NCBI GenBank assembly: GCA_030248065.1
Contig: JASAMV010002571.1
Location: forward strand, 49,049-113,048
Length of the DNA stretch: 64,000 bases
Source of the DNA: Rhynchonema sp. JSB1_4
Lineage: Eukaryota > Nematoda > Chromadorea > Monhysterida > Xyalidae
Reading direction: 5' to 3'
The stretch's first letter is position 1, and each line of letters begins with the position of its first letter. Position numbers and translations under genes: made by a program. Shown piece by piece: positions 1 through 10,845 of this stretch. The notes beneath the pieces are model-generated. The model saw only the letters and a program-made list of their open reading frames with translations. It was not told the DNA's origin and ran no database searches.

Positions 1-831
1 TGGCTCGAAGAGGGCTGGGTTGGTGAGGATAGTTGTGACTTTGGTTATGTATTCGTCGAAGGGCATTACGACTGTTGTGTTAGTTTTGTCAGCCGAGACG
101 ACGATGGCGTTGTTGTCTGTTAGTTTCTTGCGCAGATTTGAGACTGCTTTGATGGACGGAAGGGAGGGGTGCGAAGGACCCGTGCCGTTTTTGGCAAGAA
201 TGTTTGCCGTTGTTGTGTAGACAGTATTTTTGTCGGTGATGTTTTGGTTGGTTTGCGTTTGCGTTTGAATGGCCGCAATGGTTTTTGCGTAGTGTGGAGT
301 TCTGGATTTCAAATTTGTTTTTGGATCCAGACCCAGAATGTGCAGTTCAGGTTCAGATAATGAGATGTTGGTGAGATTCTCAACGAATGATGGTGGTATC
401 GGTGTTGGTTGCTCAGGCGTGATGACGTTGCGTTTGACGAGTTTCTTCTGGTGTCGATCTCGGATGTTGCAAGTGACGTTGAAATAATGTTGTTGTTGCA
501 GTTTGCGAAATTGGATGATGTCGTTCGGTGCAAGTGTGTTGCGTACGATGTTGTTGCATTGTAGCAGTTCGTATTTTAGTCGTGCTTCTTTGGCGAACGT
601 TTGCTTGATTTCAGAGCGTAGCAGATTCTTGCCAGTGCATTTGAGAATGTGATGGTTTGTTTGGCTATCGGACCATTTGTTCTTGATGCGGAAATTTGGT
701 GGAAGGTGATGATGTTGCTGACATGTGCGTAGAAATTTGCGACTGTTCCTTGTAGCAGCCAGTTCCTTGGTCAGATTGTTGATGCGATTGAAATTCGTGA
801 TGATGGCTTGACCGTAGTGCCGTCGTAACAT
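1..831 (-). CDS. Penelope-like element protein, N-terminal part (runs off the left edge)
   Basis: Reading the minus strand from an ATG at 829-831 there is no stop before the window edge, giving about 277 codons. Residues 12-60 have the basic N-terminal pattern seen in Penelope-like element (PLE) proteins, including FLRTCQQHHHLPPNF and then a C-rich stretch. From about residue 148 the product is nearly identical to the plus-strand copy starting near 851. The RT core and GIY-YIG domain would lie beyond the window. This copy keeps the 5' coding part that the plus copy lacks. The element would encode a reverse transcriptase/endonuclease used for its own retrotransposition. Only inference says it is intact, because most of it is not visible. 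Confidence 0.75.
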   Translation of the reverse strand, partial: MLRRHYGQAIITNFNRINNLTKELAATRNSRKFLRTCQQHHHLPPNFRIKNKWSDSQTNHHILKCTGKNLLRSEIKQTFAKEARLKYELLQCNNIVRNTLAPNDIIQFRKLQQQHYFNVTCNIRDRHQKKLVKRNVITPEQPTPIPPSFVENLTNISLSEPELHILGLDPKTNLKSRTPHYAKTIAAIQTQTQTNQNITDKNTVYTTTANILAKNGTGPSHPSLPSIKAVSNLRKKLTDNNAIVVSADKTNTTVVMPFDEYITKVTTILTNPALFEP

Positions 832-1240
832 ATCTTTGATCTTTGATCTTCGTTGAGAATCTCACCAACATCTCATTATCTGATCCTGAACTGCACATTC
901 TGAGTCTGGATCCAAAAACAAATTTGAAATCCAGAACTCCACACTACGCAAAAACCATTGCGGCCATTCAAACGCAAACGCAAACCAACCAAAACATCAC
1001 CGACAAAAATACTGTCTGCACAACAACGGCAAACATTCTTGCCAAAAACGGCACGGGTCCTTCGCACCCCTCCCTTCCGTCCATCAAAGCAGTCTCAAAT
1101 CTGCGCAAAAAACTAACAGACAACAAAACCATCGACACCATCGTCGTCTCGCCGGACAAAACGAACACAACAGTCGTAATGCCCTTCGACGAATACATAA
1201 CCAAAGTCACAACTATCCTCGCCAACCCCGCCCTCTTCGA
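1..1240. repeat. Head-to-head inverted duplication of the PLE coding region
   Basis: Bases 1 to about 393 are the reverse complement of about 851-1250, with scattered substitutions and a 9-base length difference near 1127. The spacer holds the unique 5' part of the minus copy and a short repetitive junction (about 831-850, repeats of CTTTGAT). Inverted and partly truncated tandem copies are a known hallmark of Penelope elements. Confidence 0.9.
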
Positions 1241-2828
1241 GCCAGCCCCCTCCCGTCGTGAACCTGTTGGTTTCACCCGTCGGAAACTCGAAGCCCTCCT
1301 CAAGCCCAAGCTAACGCCCTCCCAACTCCACGCCCTTATCCCCAGCCAACACAAATGCTCCACCCCAACTCCCTACGCCCTCATCAAAACCCACAAACCC
1401 GCCCGCCCCCTTCGTCTCATCACCCCTACCATCCCATTTCCCACCTACCCCCTCTCCAAACAACTCCATCGTGTCCTCACCCCCGCCGTCCAACAAATCC
1501 CCCATCGTATCATCAACTTCACAGACCTCGTTTCTCAACTGCGATCCCTTCCCCTCACCCCCACCACCCAAATCATCTCAATGGATGTCAAAGCCCTCTA
1601 TGACAGCGTTGATACGTCCCACTTCATCCAAATCCTCCCTGACATCCTCACTCGCACCGAACACCAGTGGCGTCCTCTCACCCCCCTGCTCAGCTCTCTT
1701 TCGATCGCTGACATCGTTGAGCTATTTCGCATCGTTTTCGACACCGCATTTCTACAGTTCAACGACGTCATCTACCGTCAACATTCTGGCTGCCCAATGG
1801 GTCACCCTTTGAGTTGTGCGGTCAGTGATCTCTACATGTTCGCCCTCGAAGAAACGCTTCTCTCTGACCCTAACATCTCTCAACCCATCCTCTACGGTCG
1901 TTTCGTCGATGATACGATTGTTATTTTCAAATGTGTTGAGGATATACAACCGTTCGTTGACAAAGCCAACAACATTTTCCAGACCATTCAGTTCACAACT
2001 GAACACACTGTCAACGGTCAGCTCAGCTTTCTTGACATAAACATTACGCAATGCAACACCCACATTGAAACATCAGTCTTCCGCAAAGCAAACAATTCCG
2101 GCCGAACGTTGCCAGCTTCGTCGTTTGTGGACATGAGCACCAAACGTGCTCTTATCAGCTGTCTCAGGAAACGCGCAGATCGCTACTGCATCGATCCTGA
2201 AACATTACGCGCTGAACATGACTACATCATTTCGCAACTCAAACGCAACGGCTACGGTCACCAGTTCATCACACAACAATTAACTCGCCCTGGCAATCAG
2301 GCCATCAAATGCACAAACCGAATGTCAATACCATTTGACGGGAACATCTCACATCAACTCAAAAGGTACATGCGCACACACCACGACACTCAACTGGTGT
2401 TCAGCAAGCAACAAACGCTGCGGGGGCTCCTCTATTACAAACGTAACACCAACACCCAAGTCACAGACCAACGCAATTGCGTGTATGAATTAACGTGTTC
2501 ATGTCCACAAGGCTACACATACATCGGCTCCACCACACGAACCCTAAAACAGCGCGTGCAAGAACACATCAGTGGCACCACCAAGCAAAACAACAATGCC
2601 TCAGGCATGACCATTCATATGCGCACACATCAATGTACAGTGCAACACGTAAAGGTGCTGGACCACTGTAACACAGAAAAACAATTGCGTGTTATGGAGT
2701 CGGCCTTTATTCTCGCTCGCAATCCATACATCAACAGAGCACTGAAACCCAACAATAGCCAATATCTGTATCAAAATGCCACTTGTTTATCTGACTGTTT
2801 TGCTCCTTGTTTGCGTTTTCTGAAATGA
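843..2828 (+). CDS. Penelope-like element reverse transcriptase with GIY-YIG endonuclease, 5'-truncated
   Basis: An open frame of 661 codons ends at TGA 2826-2828. It has no ATG near its start, and the N-terminal ~148 residues present in the opposite-strand copy are missing. RT motifs are visible: SMDVKALYDSV (about residues 246-256, first catalytic Asp), SGCPMGHPLS (about 315-324), YGRFVDD (351-357, the YxDD-type motif with FVDD) and LSFLDI (about 395-400). The C-terminal domain carries CVYELTCSC and GYTYIGSTTRTLKQR (about 546-571), the GIY-YIG nuclease signature with R/H residues, and MESAF (about 618) could supply the metal-binding Glu. Domain order RT then GIY-YIG is that of canonical PLEs. 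The reading frame is uninterrupted, so the insertion is probably young. Confidence in the family is high; activity is unknown. Confidence 0.93.
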   Translation: MIFVENLTNISLSDPELHILSLDPKTNLKSRTPHYAKTIAAIQTQTQTNQNITDKNTVCTTTANILAKNGTGPSHPSLPSIKAVSNLRKKLTDNKTIDTIVVSPDKTNTTVVMPFDEYITKVTTILANPALFEPAPSRREPVGFTRRKLEALLKPKLTPSQLHALIPSQHKCSTPTPYALIKTHKPARPLRLITPTIPFPTYPLSKQLHRVLTPAVQQIPHRIINFTDLVSQLRSLPLTPTTQIISMDVKALYDSVDTSHFIQILPDILTRTEHQWRPLTPLLSSLSIADIVELFRIVFDTAFLQFNDVIYRQHSGCPMGHPLSCAVSDLYMFALEETLLSDPNISQPILYGRFVDDTIVIFKCVEDIQPFVDKANNIFQTIQFTTEHTVNGQLSFLDINITQCNTHIETSVFRKANNSGRTLPASSFVDMSTKRALISCLRKRADRYCIDPETLRAEHDYIISQLKRNGYGHQFITQQLTRPGNQAIKCTNRMSIPFDGNISHQLKRYMRTHHDTQLVFSKQQTLRGLLYYKRNTNTQVTDQRNCVYELTCSCPQGYTYIGSTTRTLKQRVQEHISGTTKQNNNASGMTIHMRTHQCTVQHVKVLDHCNTEKQLRVMESAFILARNPYINRALKPNNSQYLYQNATCLSDCFAPCLRFLK

Positions 2829-2871
2829 TATTCTTGTGACAACCGGTTCCTATCTCTCTTTTTGTTGATTT

Positions 2872-2913
2872 TAGCCCTGACGAGGACACTATTGAGTGTC
2901 GAAAATTCGGCAA
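2872..2913 (+). ncRNA. Hammerhead-ribozyme-like motif at PLE 3' end
   Basis: Forty-nine bases after the PLE stop there is CTGACGA (2877-2883), a hairpin GACAC/GTGTC (2885-2889 with 2896-2900, loop 2890-2895), then GAAA (2901-2904). GCC (2874-2876) can pair with GGC (2909-2911) as stem I, which places the cleavage site after ATTC at 2908. CUGANGA, stem II, GAAA is the conserved hammerhead core, and PLEs are known to carry such ribozymes with minimal stem III. One extra G (2884) makes a bulge next to the core, so this copy may be weakened. Confidence 0.6.
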
Positions 2914-3002
2914 TATATTCTGTGTATTGTGATTTGGTGCTGTTCGTCTCTCAAAGACACACAACAACATGATTGCATTACGGCACTGCCATCCCGGCAA
3001 CA

Positions 3003-6000
3003 TCAAAGATCAATCGCATTTGGATCGCAGAGAAGCTAGATTGAAGAAACAGATCGACAAACAGCTTGAGATTGTGAACGCGTTAAGTGATGAACAGCGG
3101 GTGGAGAATGGCAAGAAGGCTAGTTGATCGGCTGATAACCCAAAACGGTTGACACACAGCGTCGACGCACGGGACTGACACAGCTTTATATTTTATGGTT
3201 CACCGCTCGATTTCCAACTTGTGTAGTCGAGTGTGTCAAATACATAACGACTTTTGCGGTGGTGGTATGTGAGTACTGTCTACGTGGTCGTTCACGGACA
3301 TTTTTTATTGGCGTACGTCAAAAGACATGTCATATCATTTCTCGATTTCCTCTACGCCCGTCAGTCACCACGAAACGGCTCTCCATGTGGACTTCCGTCA
3401 ACCGTCTTACAGTTAGCATTCGAGGTGTGCGTGTGCTCATCGCAAGAGCAATCAACTCAACCTTCTCCGTTCTATATTGCAGCTATCGACCATATGTGCC
3501 GGTCTTGACCAGGAGCGTGATGTCACTCACACGCACGTGCACATTGACATGGACGCATTCTATGCAGCTGTTGAATGCCGGGACAATGCACGCTTGAGAC
3601 TTGTGCCCATGGCTGTTGGTTCGATGAGTATGTTGGTTAGTCACTTCCTAGTTGGACTTACGTTTTGGGGCGTCTGGGTTCCGCCGGTCATAGGTACAGT
3701 TCGAGAGATGTGTCCAAACGATCTGCGTTTCAACTTGCTTGCAAAAAGCGGACATGTGCACTTGTCTAAACTTAATCACCTCACGAAACGGTGAGCACCT
3801 CGAACGTCAAAGCACTTCAGTTAAAACCAAACCTTAACACATGAAACAAGATAAACGACAGTTTCGCCAGTTATATGTGCATCTCTTAGTGCGTAACAAA
3901 CGCTAACTTTCCATTTATGGTGCATCACCCATGACCCATCATATATTAATGTTGTCGTCACAGAGCACCTCCAACTACCTGGCGCGAAAGTTCGGTGTGC
4001 GCGCGGCGATGCCCGGCTTTGTGGCGCGACGTCTCTGCCCACAACTGGTCATTGTGCCCACCAATTTCGACAAATACACGCGAATATCGAAAAAGATCAA
4101 GGAGATTATGATGGAATATGACGCGGATTTGACAATGAACAGCTTGGATGAGGCGCATCTCGACATCACTGATCTGCTGCTGCGACGCAAGGGCACCACT
4201 GGTTAATTGGATTTAGGGCAATTTTTAGTTGTGTGCATTTCGCAATAATACTGATAACAGTAAATTTCTAAATTCACGACCGTACGGGTGGCAGGGATCT
4301 TTCTCTCTCCTTGGCGCTTTTTGTAGCTTTTATTTGCTGTGGTTTTGTTATAACCAGTGTTGTAACTATTTTCATTTCCTTACTGCCCCCCCGCCCTTTC
4401 TTCTTGCTTCCTTCTATCACTTACTTGCGTGGAGGGTTGCGTCCCTCAGAGCGATCAACAAACCAACCCGGGTGGGTGTGGCCCGTATTTTAGGTAATTT
4501 CCCGATCTACGCTCCAACGCTGACCGCACTCGGTTTTGAAACATTGCGCGCAGTTACCTGACCTGTTGGCAAGCTGCGCGTGTGTCTGTTGTCCGAATGT
4601 TTCGAAATTTGGATGTTCGGGTTCCCATTAGAGCATTAACTGTGGTGCGTATCCACCTATACGGTCGTGAATTTAGAAAACAAGATCACTCTGGGGCGCT
4701 GCACAATTGTGAATAATAGCTACTTTTGTATCATGGAGGATTTATCGAGAGCAAAAAATCGATCAAATTGAAAGTACTTGTTGTTGGTTCTTGACCAGTT
4801 TTTTGTGTTGTGCTGCAGCTCACGTAGTACCGATTCACATGAGACTATTCTGATGTGTAGTCATGATCACTTGAAGCATGAACTAAAAGTCTGTCAGAAG
4901 CTGGTCGAATCAACAGTGCATCAACAACTTCTAAAAGCCAATACTGAATACTGTCGATCAAACATCAGGTGATTTGATAAGCTCCTGTTGTGTTGATATT
5001 TCACTTCATTCCAGAACAGCTGCTTATATTGCAACTTTGCACACTGGTAATTTTCTGATTTTCGCCATTATTGTCTTGTGACCCGGTAATGTACGTATTT
5101 TACCGCTGTTAGGGTCGGTGCGGGGTTGGTTTCATCTTTGATTTGGCATCAAGATTTTCGATTTTCCAGTGTCCCTACCACAACGTTTCTACTCTGGCGA
5201 TTGTATCTGTTGGCTACCGCGTCTATCTGAAGACAATGATGATTCCGAAACCAAGGATGCTGAAATCAGCGAAACCGAGTGTCCCAAATGTCAGAAAACA
5301 CGTCAAATTCACACAAATACGGCTAAATTTGGTATGTGGTTTGCCCGGTGTTACAATAATTTTGTATAATCCGTTTTTTGTGCATGTTTTGGCGACATTT
5401 CCTTGTTGCTTTTTTATTTATCTGACAGGTGATTCGGTTGACGATGTTGTGCGTGAGATTCGATTTCGTATTGAACAACGAACAGGGCTGACGGCCAGTG
5501 CAGGTGCAGTAGACTGGGGGGCATTGTCTATTTTACACATGTTTTTAACGGCAAACTGTTTTTATGTTGTACATCCTTCTGTGAAACATCAGATCGTGTC
5601 GTGGTACTGCGTGCATGGCTACCATTCGATGCACGGGCGCTGTTATATCGGTGCATTCTCCTTCACATTCACATTGGTGTGCCTGTCAGATAAAATATAT
5701 TGCGCGCCTGATTAGAACGGGTGTCTTTGCCTTCAATGCTGATTTGTTGTCTGAATTTCAGTTATACTTTCGCTTTTCGTCAGCAGGCATCGCCCCGAAT
5801 TCGATGCTGGCCAAAATCGCCAGCGACAAGCGCAAACCGAACGGTCAGTGTCGTGTTGCAAACAGTCGTGACGCGCTCATTGACTTCATGCGTGATTTGC
5901 CGATTAGAAAGGTAGGCCGACCTGTTCGCATATATTCGACTTTGTCGGGACTTGTGGCCGTTTGGGACTTCTGATAGTCGTGTGTCCAAGGTTATTAATT

Positions 6001-9000
6001 TCCCAACAATGTCGCTGCGCACAGGTCAGGATTGATGACCAGACAGCGTATGGCCCGTAGTTAACCTCAACATCGATCTTAGCTTGGTCTTTGACTTCTT
6101 GCTGGGCCAGATTTGGGATTAAGAAATTATCTTGAGCACTTTCTTAGAATGAAACGTTCATAAAGTTATTATCCTTGGGCAGTGATGTAGTTGGTCCGAG
6201 CAAGAAAGCTAGCTAGCTAGCCGGGTACCCCGATTTGGGGGGAATGGGCCAGAAGGCAAAAAAAGGGGAAAAAAAATTGGCGAAAATAAGCCAAAAAAAA
6301 CCTTAAAAACGGGTATTTTTGCGCGCACGTGAAAAAAATACAGAATTATCACCACCTTTCCGCACAAAAAATTGTCCTTTTCGCAAAAAAAAACACACTC
6401 TACTCGGTGGCGGGCGAAAGAAAAAAGCCAGCCCTGTGGGGGGAGGGGGGGTGGGGGCGAGAAAACCAACCCTACCAGCGGGGGGGGGGCGCCACCCCCC
6501 CCCCCCCCCCCCCCCTCCCCTCCCACCCCCCCCCCTGGGCCTACTATGCGACCAGCTTTTGGCGAATCGTTGATGTTTCACGTGAAAACGTGTTCAAAAA
6601 CTGCGTTTTTCCGAAACCATTGGCAACAACATTCACGTTGGCCGAATGTTTCATTATTTTTTCAGTACTCGAAAGGTTTCCGAATACGCTTTTTAAGAAA
6701 AATCAGGTCAAACCTCAAGTTTGAGAAGACCGATTCCACGGGTTACAGCAATTGCTACTCGCGATATTGATATCAAAGAAACGTGGTGATCGGATCGGTC
6801 CTACAAAATTTAGTGATGCAACTAATTTCAACCGACGTAAAAGACTTTACCTTACCTAAAAATGAATAATTTTTAACCTGGACGAAATTAGTGGCTCCCG
6901 TTAATTTCTTATTTTCCTTTGTGCGAGAACCGCGCGTGACCAAGCCAAGTCAATTCCGATCATATCACCAAGTTTTATTGCCGTAGCTCTAACAAAAACC
7001 AACAGCCCCCCCCAAGCCCCCCCCCCCCCGAGCCCCCCAAGCCCCACCCCCCCCCCACCAAAAAAAACCCACCCCCACCCCCCCCAAACCCCTCCATTCA
7101 CACAACTGATTCCACTGCGCGTCGGGCTGTAATGCATCCGCATTCAGGTATCCGGTGTCGGTTCTGTTCTGGAGGCGCAACTTCACGCACTGGACATCCG
7201 TGTGTGCAGTGACATATATAAACACAGACATGTGCTGCCAGCTGTGTTCTCGGACATCACAATCGATTTCTTGATGTACGTTGGCTGGCTGGCTGATGTT
7301 TCAATGACATTATTTAGTCCCTGTTGTCCTGTTTTCATAGACGAGCGGTGCACCAGGACATCGTCAGTGCCGATGCACCAGATGAGCGAGGACACCTCGT
7401 TGCCCCAAAAAAATATCACCCACTGCGTCCTGAAGGTCCGGCCGGTCGATGACAGAGTAGCGAGCGATATGGGCATGATAACAAATGCGAACTAGAACAA
7501 ACAAAGTAAAAGTATAATTTCTTCGCCAACAGGCGCATCACAACGGGTGTCGGCTGGGGTCCGCATGACAGCAGTGAAACATCAGCTGGTCGCAAGAGCA
7601 TAAGTGTTGAGAGAACATTCGTAAATGAATCGGATCCCAATGAACTGTTGACGATTTGTGAACAATTGTGTGACACGCTGGCCGACGATGTGAAATCAAA
7701 GGGATATGTGGTTAGTTGAAGCTTGAAATTGGTAAGGTTGAGCCATGGCTAATTGTAAAGTGGTTGACAACGCACGTCTTTCGGAGGCGAAGTGCCTGCA
7801 ATGAGCGCAAAAATTGATGTTGTGTTTTTGGCGTACCTCGAGAAGCTTTTGAAAAAAGTGATCTGTTGAAAAAATGTTTGTTCTAGGCTGATATTTTCGA
7901 AACGGTGTAAAGGTGAGGGAAAGCGGAACCAAAAAACCAAAAAACACCAACCTAGTGTGAATTTTCGAATTGATAATGATTAGTTCGATTTTGTGTCCTC
8001 TAAAGCACCACAATTGACCAAATAATTCTTCATTAGCTCTCAGCTGTCAATATACGCAAGCTGCCCATGCTGTGATATTGTGAAGTGTTATTCAATTTGA
8101 TGTTATTCGATTCAAAATCGCCCCTGACTTTCAGGGTCACACCGTGACGATCAAACTAAAAACGATCAATTTTGAGACGCACACTCGGGCGCAGACTGTA
8201 AGCGAACCAGTGCACACCGCTGCACACATGTACAGAATCGCACAGCGTCTGTTGGTGCATGAAATCAATGCTCAGAATGGTATGTGAGCGGTAGACAGGA
8301 TGTTTCGTGATTAACGGATAAACAAAAATTTGATCATCTTTTGCCCTGATAGTTGTTTTTAAAGTGTCTGGAAGCATTTAGTAAATCTTGAAGTACGTAA
8401 GAAAAGCTGACTAACACCGTGTCGGTCGACCCGTAAGGCCGGTTTCACAGGCGAATAGTTTTGTCCTCAAATCACGTTGTCAGATAAAGTCGTCGAACAA
8501 GCAACAATGCATGAGCCCCAAATGAGCGCGAACATAATACATGTGGTTTGACGATAAAATGTGACGACATGATTTGACAACATTACGGAGGTGGTACTAG
8601 TATTTCGGTCCTAACGCGGGTTTATCTTCATGTCGTCAACGCACATCGTCAACTCGCCCACATGCCATGCAGATGTTTCACGCGCTCGTTCGTTCGGATC
8701 TGTTTGGATTGACGACCACAGCTGACGATTTGCGTTGACGACGAAACAATTAGCCTTTCTGAAGCCCGGCATCGAACCCGATGTTCCGTCCGCATATTGT
8801 AGGCGTTTATTGATGACACTCGTTTTGACCAGCGTGAAAGGTAAAACAGCCAATCAAAGTCTAGTTTTGCAGACAGCCAACCATTGACGCTGCGTTTGCT
8901 CGGCGTTCGATTGTCGAATTTGGGCGAAAAACAGAAATGCGACGCAACGAAAACGGCCGACATCACCAAATACATCAACAAACAGTCCAGTAAAAGCACA

Positions 9001-9460
9001 ACGGACAGTGTACAAAGGATGGATACAGTAATCAAACCCATCGCAATCCATTCATCCAACACTGCAGTGGGGTGCGAGCGTGACACTCTGGTCTGTGAAC
9101 CATCAACATCAACGTTCACACCAGTCTGTTTATCAGAAACACGTGAAACATCACCGATCACGTTAGATGTGTTCGAGTGTCCGATTTGTCGACATCGGCT
9201 GCCGAAATTGTTGACCATGGAATCGAGGTTGGTCGATATTGACCTAATTGGTTGATGTGTCAACTACTTTACAATCAGCCTAATTTTCCAGGTCGGCTCA
9301 CGTTGACGATTGTATGACACGTCAATGTATTGGACAGCTGATACAAAGTGATAACAACGCAGTTGCGCATGCTAATACAGCGAAACGGAGAAAAGTTGAC
9401 AATCGGTCAAAGTCCAACAATAAAACGACTAGTATTGATCGGTTTGTGATCAAGAGATGA
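3003..9460 (+). CDS. POLK: DNA polymerase kappa (Y-family translesion polymerase), spliced
   Basis: Exons: ~3003-3100, 3483-3635, 3964-4201, 5170-5331, 5429-5503, 5787-5911, 7148-7275, 7533-7710, 8135-8279, 8873-9227, 9292-9460. From 3483 they sum to 1728 nt and read through to TGA 9458-9460. Catalytic motifs are HIDMDAFYAAVE (first Asp), STSNYLARKFGVRAAMPGF and SLDEAHLDI (second acidic pair), followed by the palm/thumb segment with ASAGIAPNSMLAKIASDKRKPNG and the little-finger part GRKSISVERTF...GHTVTIKLK. The C-terminus has one UBZ4 ubiquitin-binding zinc finger (CPIC...HVDDC, split by the last intron), a basic KRRKV and a PIP-like TTSIDRFVIKR end. The protein bypasses bulky and lesion-blocked template bases in the nucleus. 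The first exon and ATG are not visible; the ~3003-3100 exon is inferred from its K/Q-rich helix. The vertebrate protein has two zinc fingers; here I see one. Confidence 0.93.
4258..4680. repeat. Foldback element (AGTAAATTTC-ended family) in POLK intron
   Basis: The ends AAATTTCTAAATTCACGACCG (left) and its inverse CGGTCGTGAATTTAG (right) bracket about 420 bases, with TGAAACATTGCGCGCAG near 4538 and AATGTTTCGAAAT near 4593 as inverted inner-arm segments. It is related to the element at 42329-42572, which has the same inner arms. The left arm seems to contain extra unrelated sequence (about 4300-4480). Confidence 0.7.
6225..7110. repeat. Low-complexity G/C-run block inside POLK intron
   Basis: This part of the 5912-7147 intron contains a G-run/C-run stretch (about 6430-6535, with over 30 C in a row near 6496), A-rich tracts, GCGCGC at 6320 and a second C-run block at 7006-7090. 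It resembles the G-rich elements of 56-64 kb. I see no gene in it; the polymerase exon resumes at 7148. Homopolymer lengths may be unreliable. Confidence 0.7.
7889..7920. repeat. Solo end of GGTGTAAAGGTC foldback family
   Basis: GATATTTTCGAAACGGTG plus TAAAGGT matches the terminal repeat of the elements at 32910-33142 and 46662-48404. No inverse partner is visible nearby, so this is a solo or decayed end in a POLK intron. Confidence 0.6.
8437..8660. repeat. Dispersed element shared with 30.4-30.5 kb
   Basis: The stretch near 8500-8535, with GCATGAGCCCCAAATGAGCG, is an inverse match to 30416-30446. TTTGACGA words and GTCGTCAACGCACATCG follow. It lies in the 8280-8872 POLK intron and is probably a non-autonomous transposon; ends are not resolved. 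Confidence 0.5.
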
Positions 9461-9725
9461 TGTTTTCGCGCAAAATATTTTTGTGTGTGTGATTCTGATA
9501 TGGAAACTATCATTCTTGTCAATTTCGTTCATTTTAGTATTGCAATATTTTTATCATAAACTCTGCCAAAGTTCAGCAGTAACAACAAACAGCTTGAGTT
9601 TTGAGTAATAATCGTACGCGAGTACAATAACAACAGACTGTCACCAATACATTGGTCTCAATTTGCAAATATACCTAATTGCCAGAAAAGAGAAGCATAA
9701 AATACCTGTGAGGGTGCAACAACGG

Positions 9726-10825
9726 TCACTCTCCGGGGGACTGTAATCTTGGTGTGATCGCAACAATCTCCTCTAGATTAACGGTATGCGTTGCTGTGTT
9801 CACGTGACCGTTATTTTGCGTTGAGTCCAAAGGTGATGGGACGTGATAGATGACACAATCGTGTTCAATCGAGTCAACTTGTGAACGATGGCAAATCACG
9901 ATCGAAGCCACGATCACTTGGATCGTCACTGGAAATTTTGAAACGTTTTTCATTGGTTGCAGACTGCAGTCTACCCTCTTTTTTGTGATACTCTTTATAG
10001 TGGATAGTGGAACCCACCGACACCGTATACTGGATATTTTCAACGGAATTTCGGTCCCCGATCTGACAGTGGATATTCCTTGTGGTGACCGATATTGGCC
10101 ATTCCCGATCATGCCACTATGTATATTGACCAGTGTTAAAATAAAAATCACCTGACATGGAGTAGCATCAATCCCCAAGTGGTTCCGCACACTGACACAA
10201 AACAATGTCAAAGCCAACAGGTGAAACTGAACTAAACATAATCCCCTCACCAAGTAGCGCATGAAGTGCGACGATGGTTGCGTGTAGTGCTGTGGCGAAA
10301 TGCAGGTGTAGATGAATGACAATCACCAGCAGAACTACGAATGAAATACATTGGAATTTACGTGATTCGTGTTGAAACATCGCACATAACAGGTTTCTTT
10401 GCGAAGTTCTGGTGCCAACGATGACCTGGTGCATCCACCCCGGTTGTGTGAATACCGATCGAAACAGGCAACCAAGCACCACGTTGCTGTACAATTCACA
10501 TAATATTGCACTAACCGATACTTTCAATGATGCCCAACATGGTCAGTGTGGATCCGATAATAACTAGTGCGCAATATGCCTTCAATAGACACTGATGTCG
10601 TGGTCGTGCGAACAGCGCCCCGATGCCGATACCGGACGAAATCGTTTGAAAAATGCCCAAAATCAGGCCGGAGAACACAAACGGATACGATGTGCACTCC
10701 CAACAATCCACTTCGGCCGAACTGATAATTGAGATGGTGCCCATTACTGTGAGCAGACCGGCGCACACAATGTGACCAATGCACAGGCACTTGAGTTCAT
10801 ATTGATAACGTTTAGCGGGATGCAT
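9726..10825 (-). CDS. Four-transmembrane protein, MS4A/CD20-like topology
   Basis: Minus-strand exons 10516-10825 (ATG 10823-10825), 10251-10334 and 9726-9928 join in frame to 597 nt (198 residues plus stop). Donors are gttagt and gtgagg. Hydrophobic segments: CIGHIVCAGLLTVMGTIS, FSGLILGIFQTISSGIGIG, CALVIIGSTLTMLGII running into LLVIVIHLH, and ATIVALHALL through IQVIVASIVICH. A short extracellular Cys pair (DCWEC) lies between the first two, and the tail after ICHRSQ is polar, about 55 residues. This is the layout of MS4A-type tetraspans, but no diagnostic motif proves it; claudin-like or other 4-TM families remain possible. A possible optional exon at 10152-10191 would change the frame. It sits tail to tail with POLK, 265 bases apart. 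Confidence 0.65.
9960..10030. repeat. Pogo/mariner-like MITE end in an intron
   Basis: CAGTCTACCCTCTTTTTTG and CTCTTTATAGTGG match the CAGTCNACCCTCTTTATAGTG end repeated at 11640, 18223, 34600, 35160 and 44493. It lies in the last intron of the four-transmembrane gene. Confidence 0.55.
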
Positions 10826-10845
10826 TTTGGGATCAGCTGAAACCA

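Noticed and set aside
6180..6235. GCTAGCTAGCTAGCCGGGTACC resembling cloning-vector sequence
   Set aside because: It is short, flanked by G-rich repeats like those at 56-64 kb, and no other vector sequence follows.
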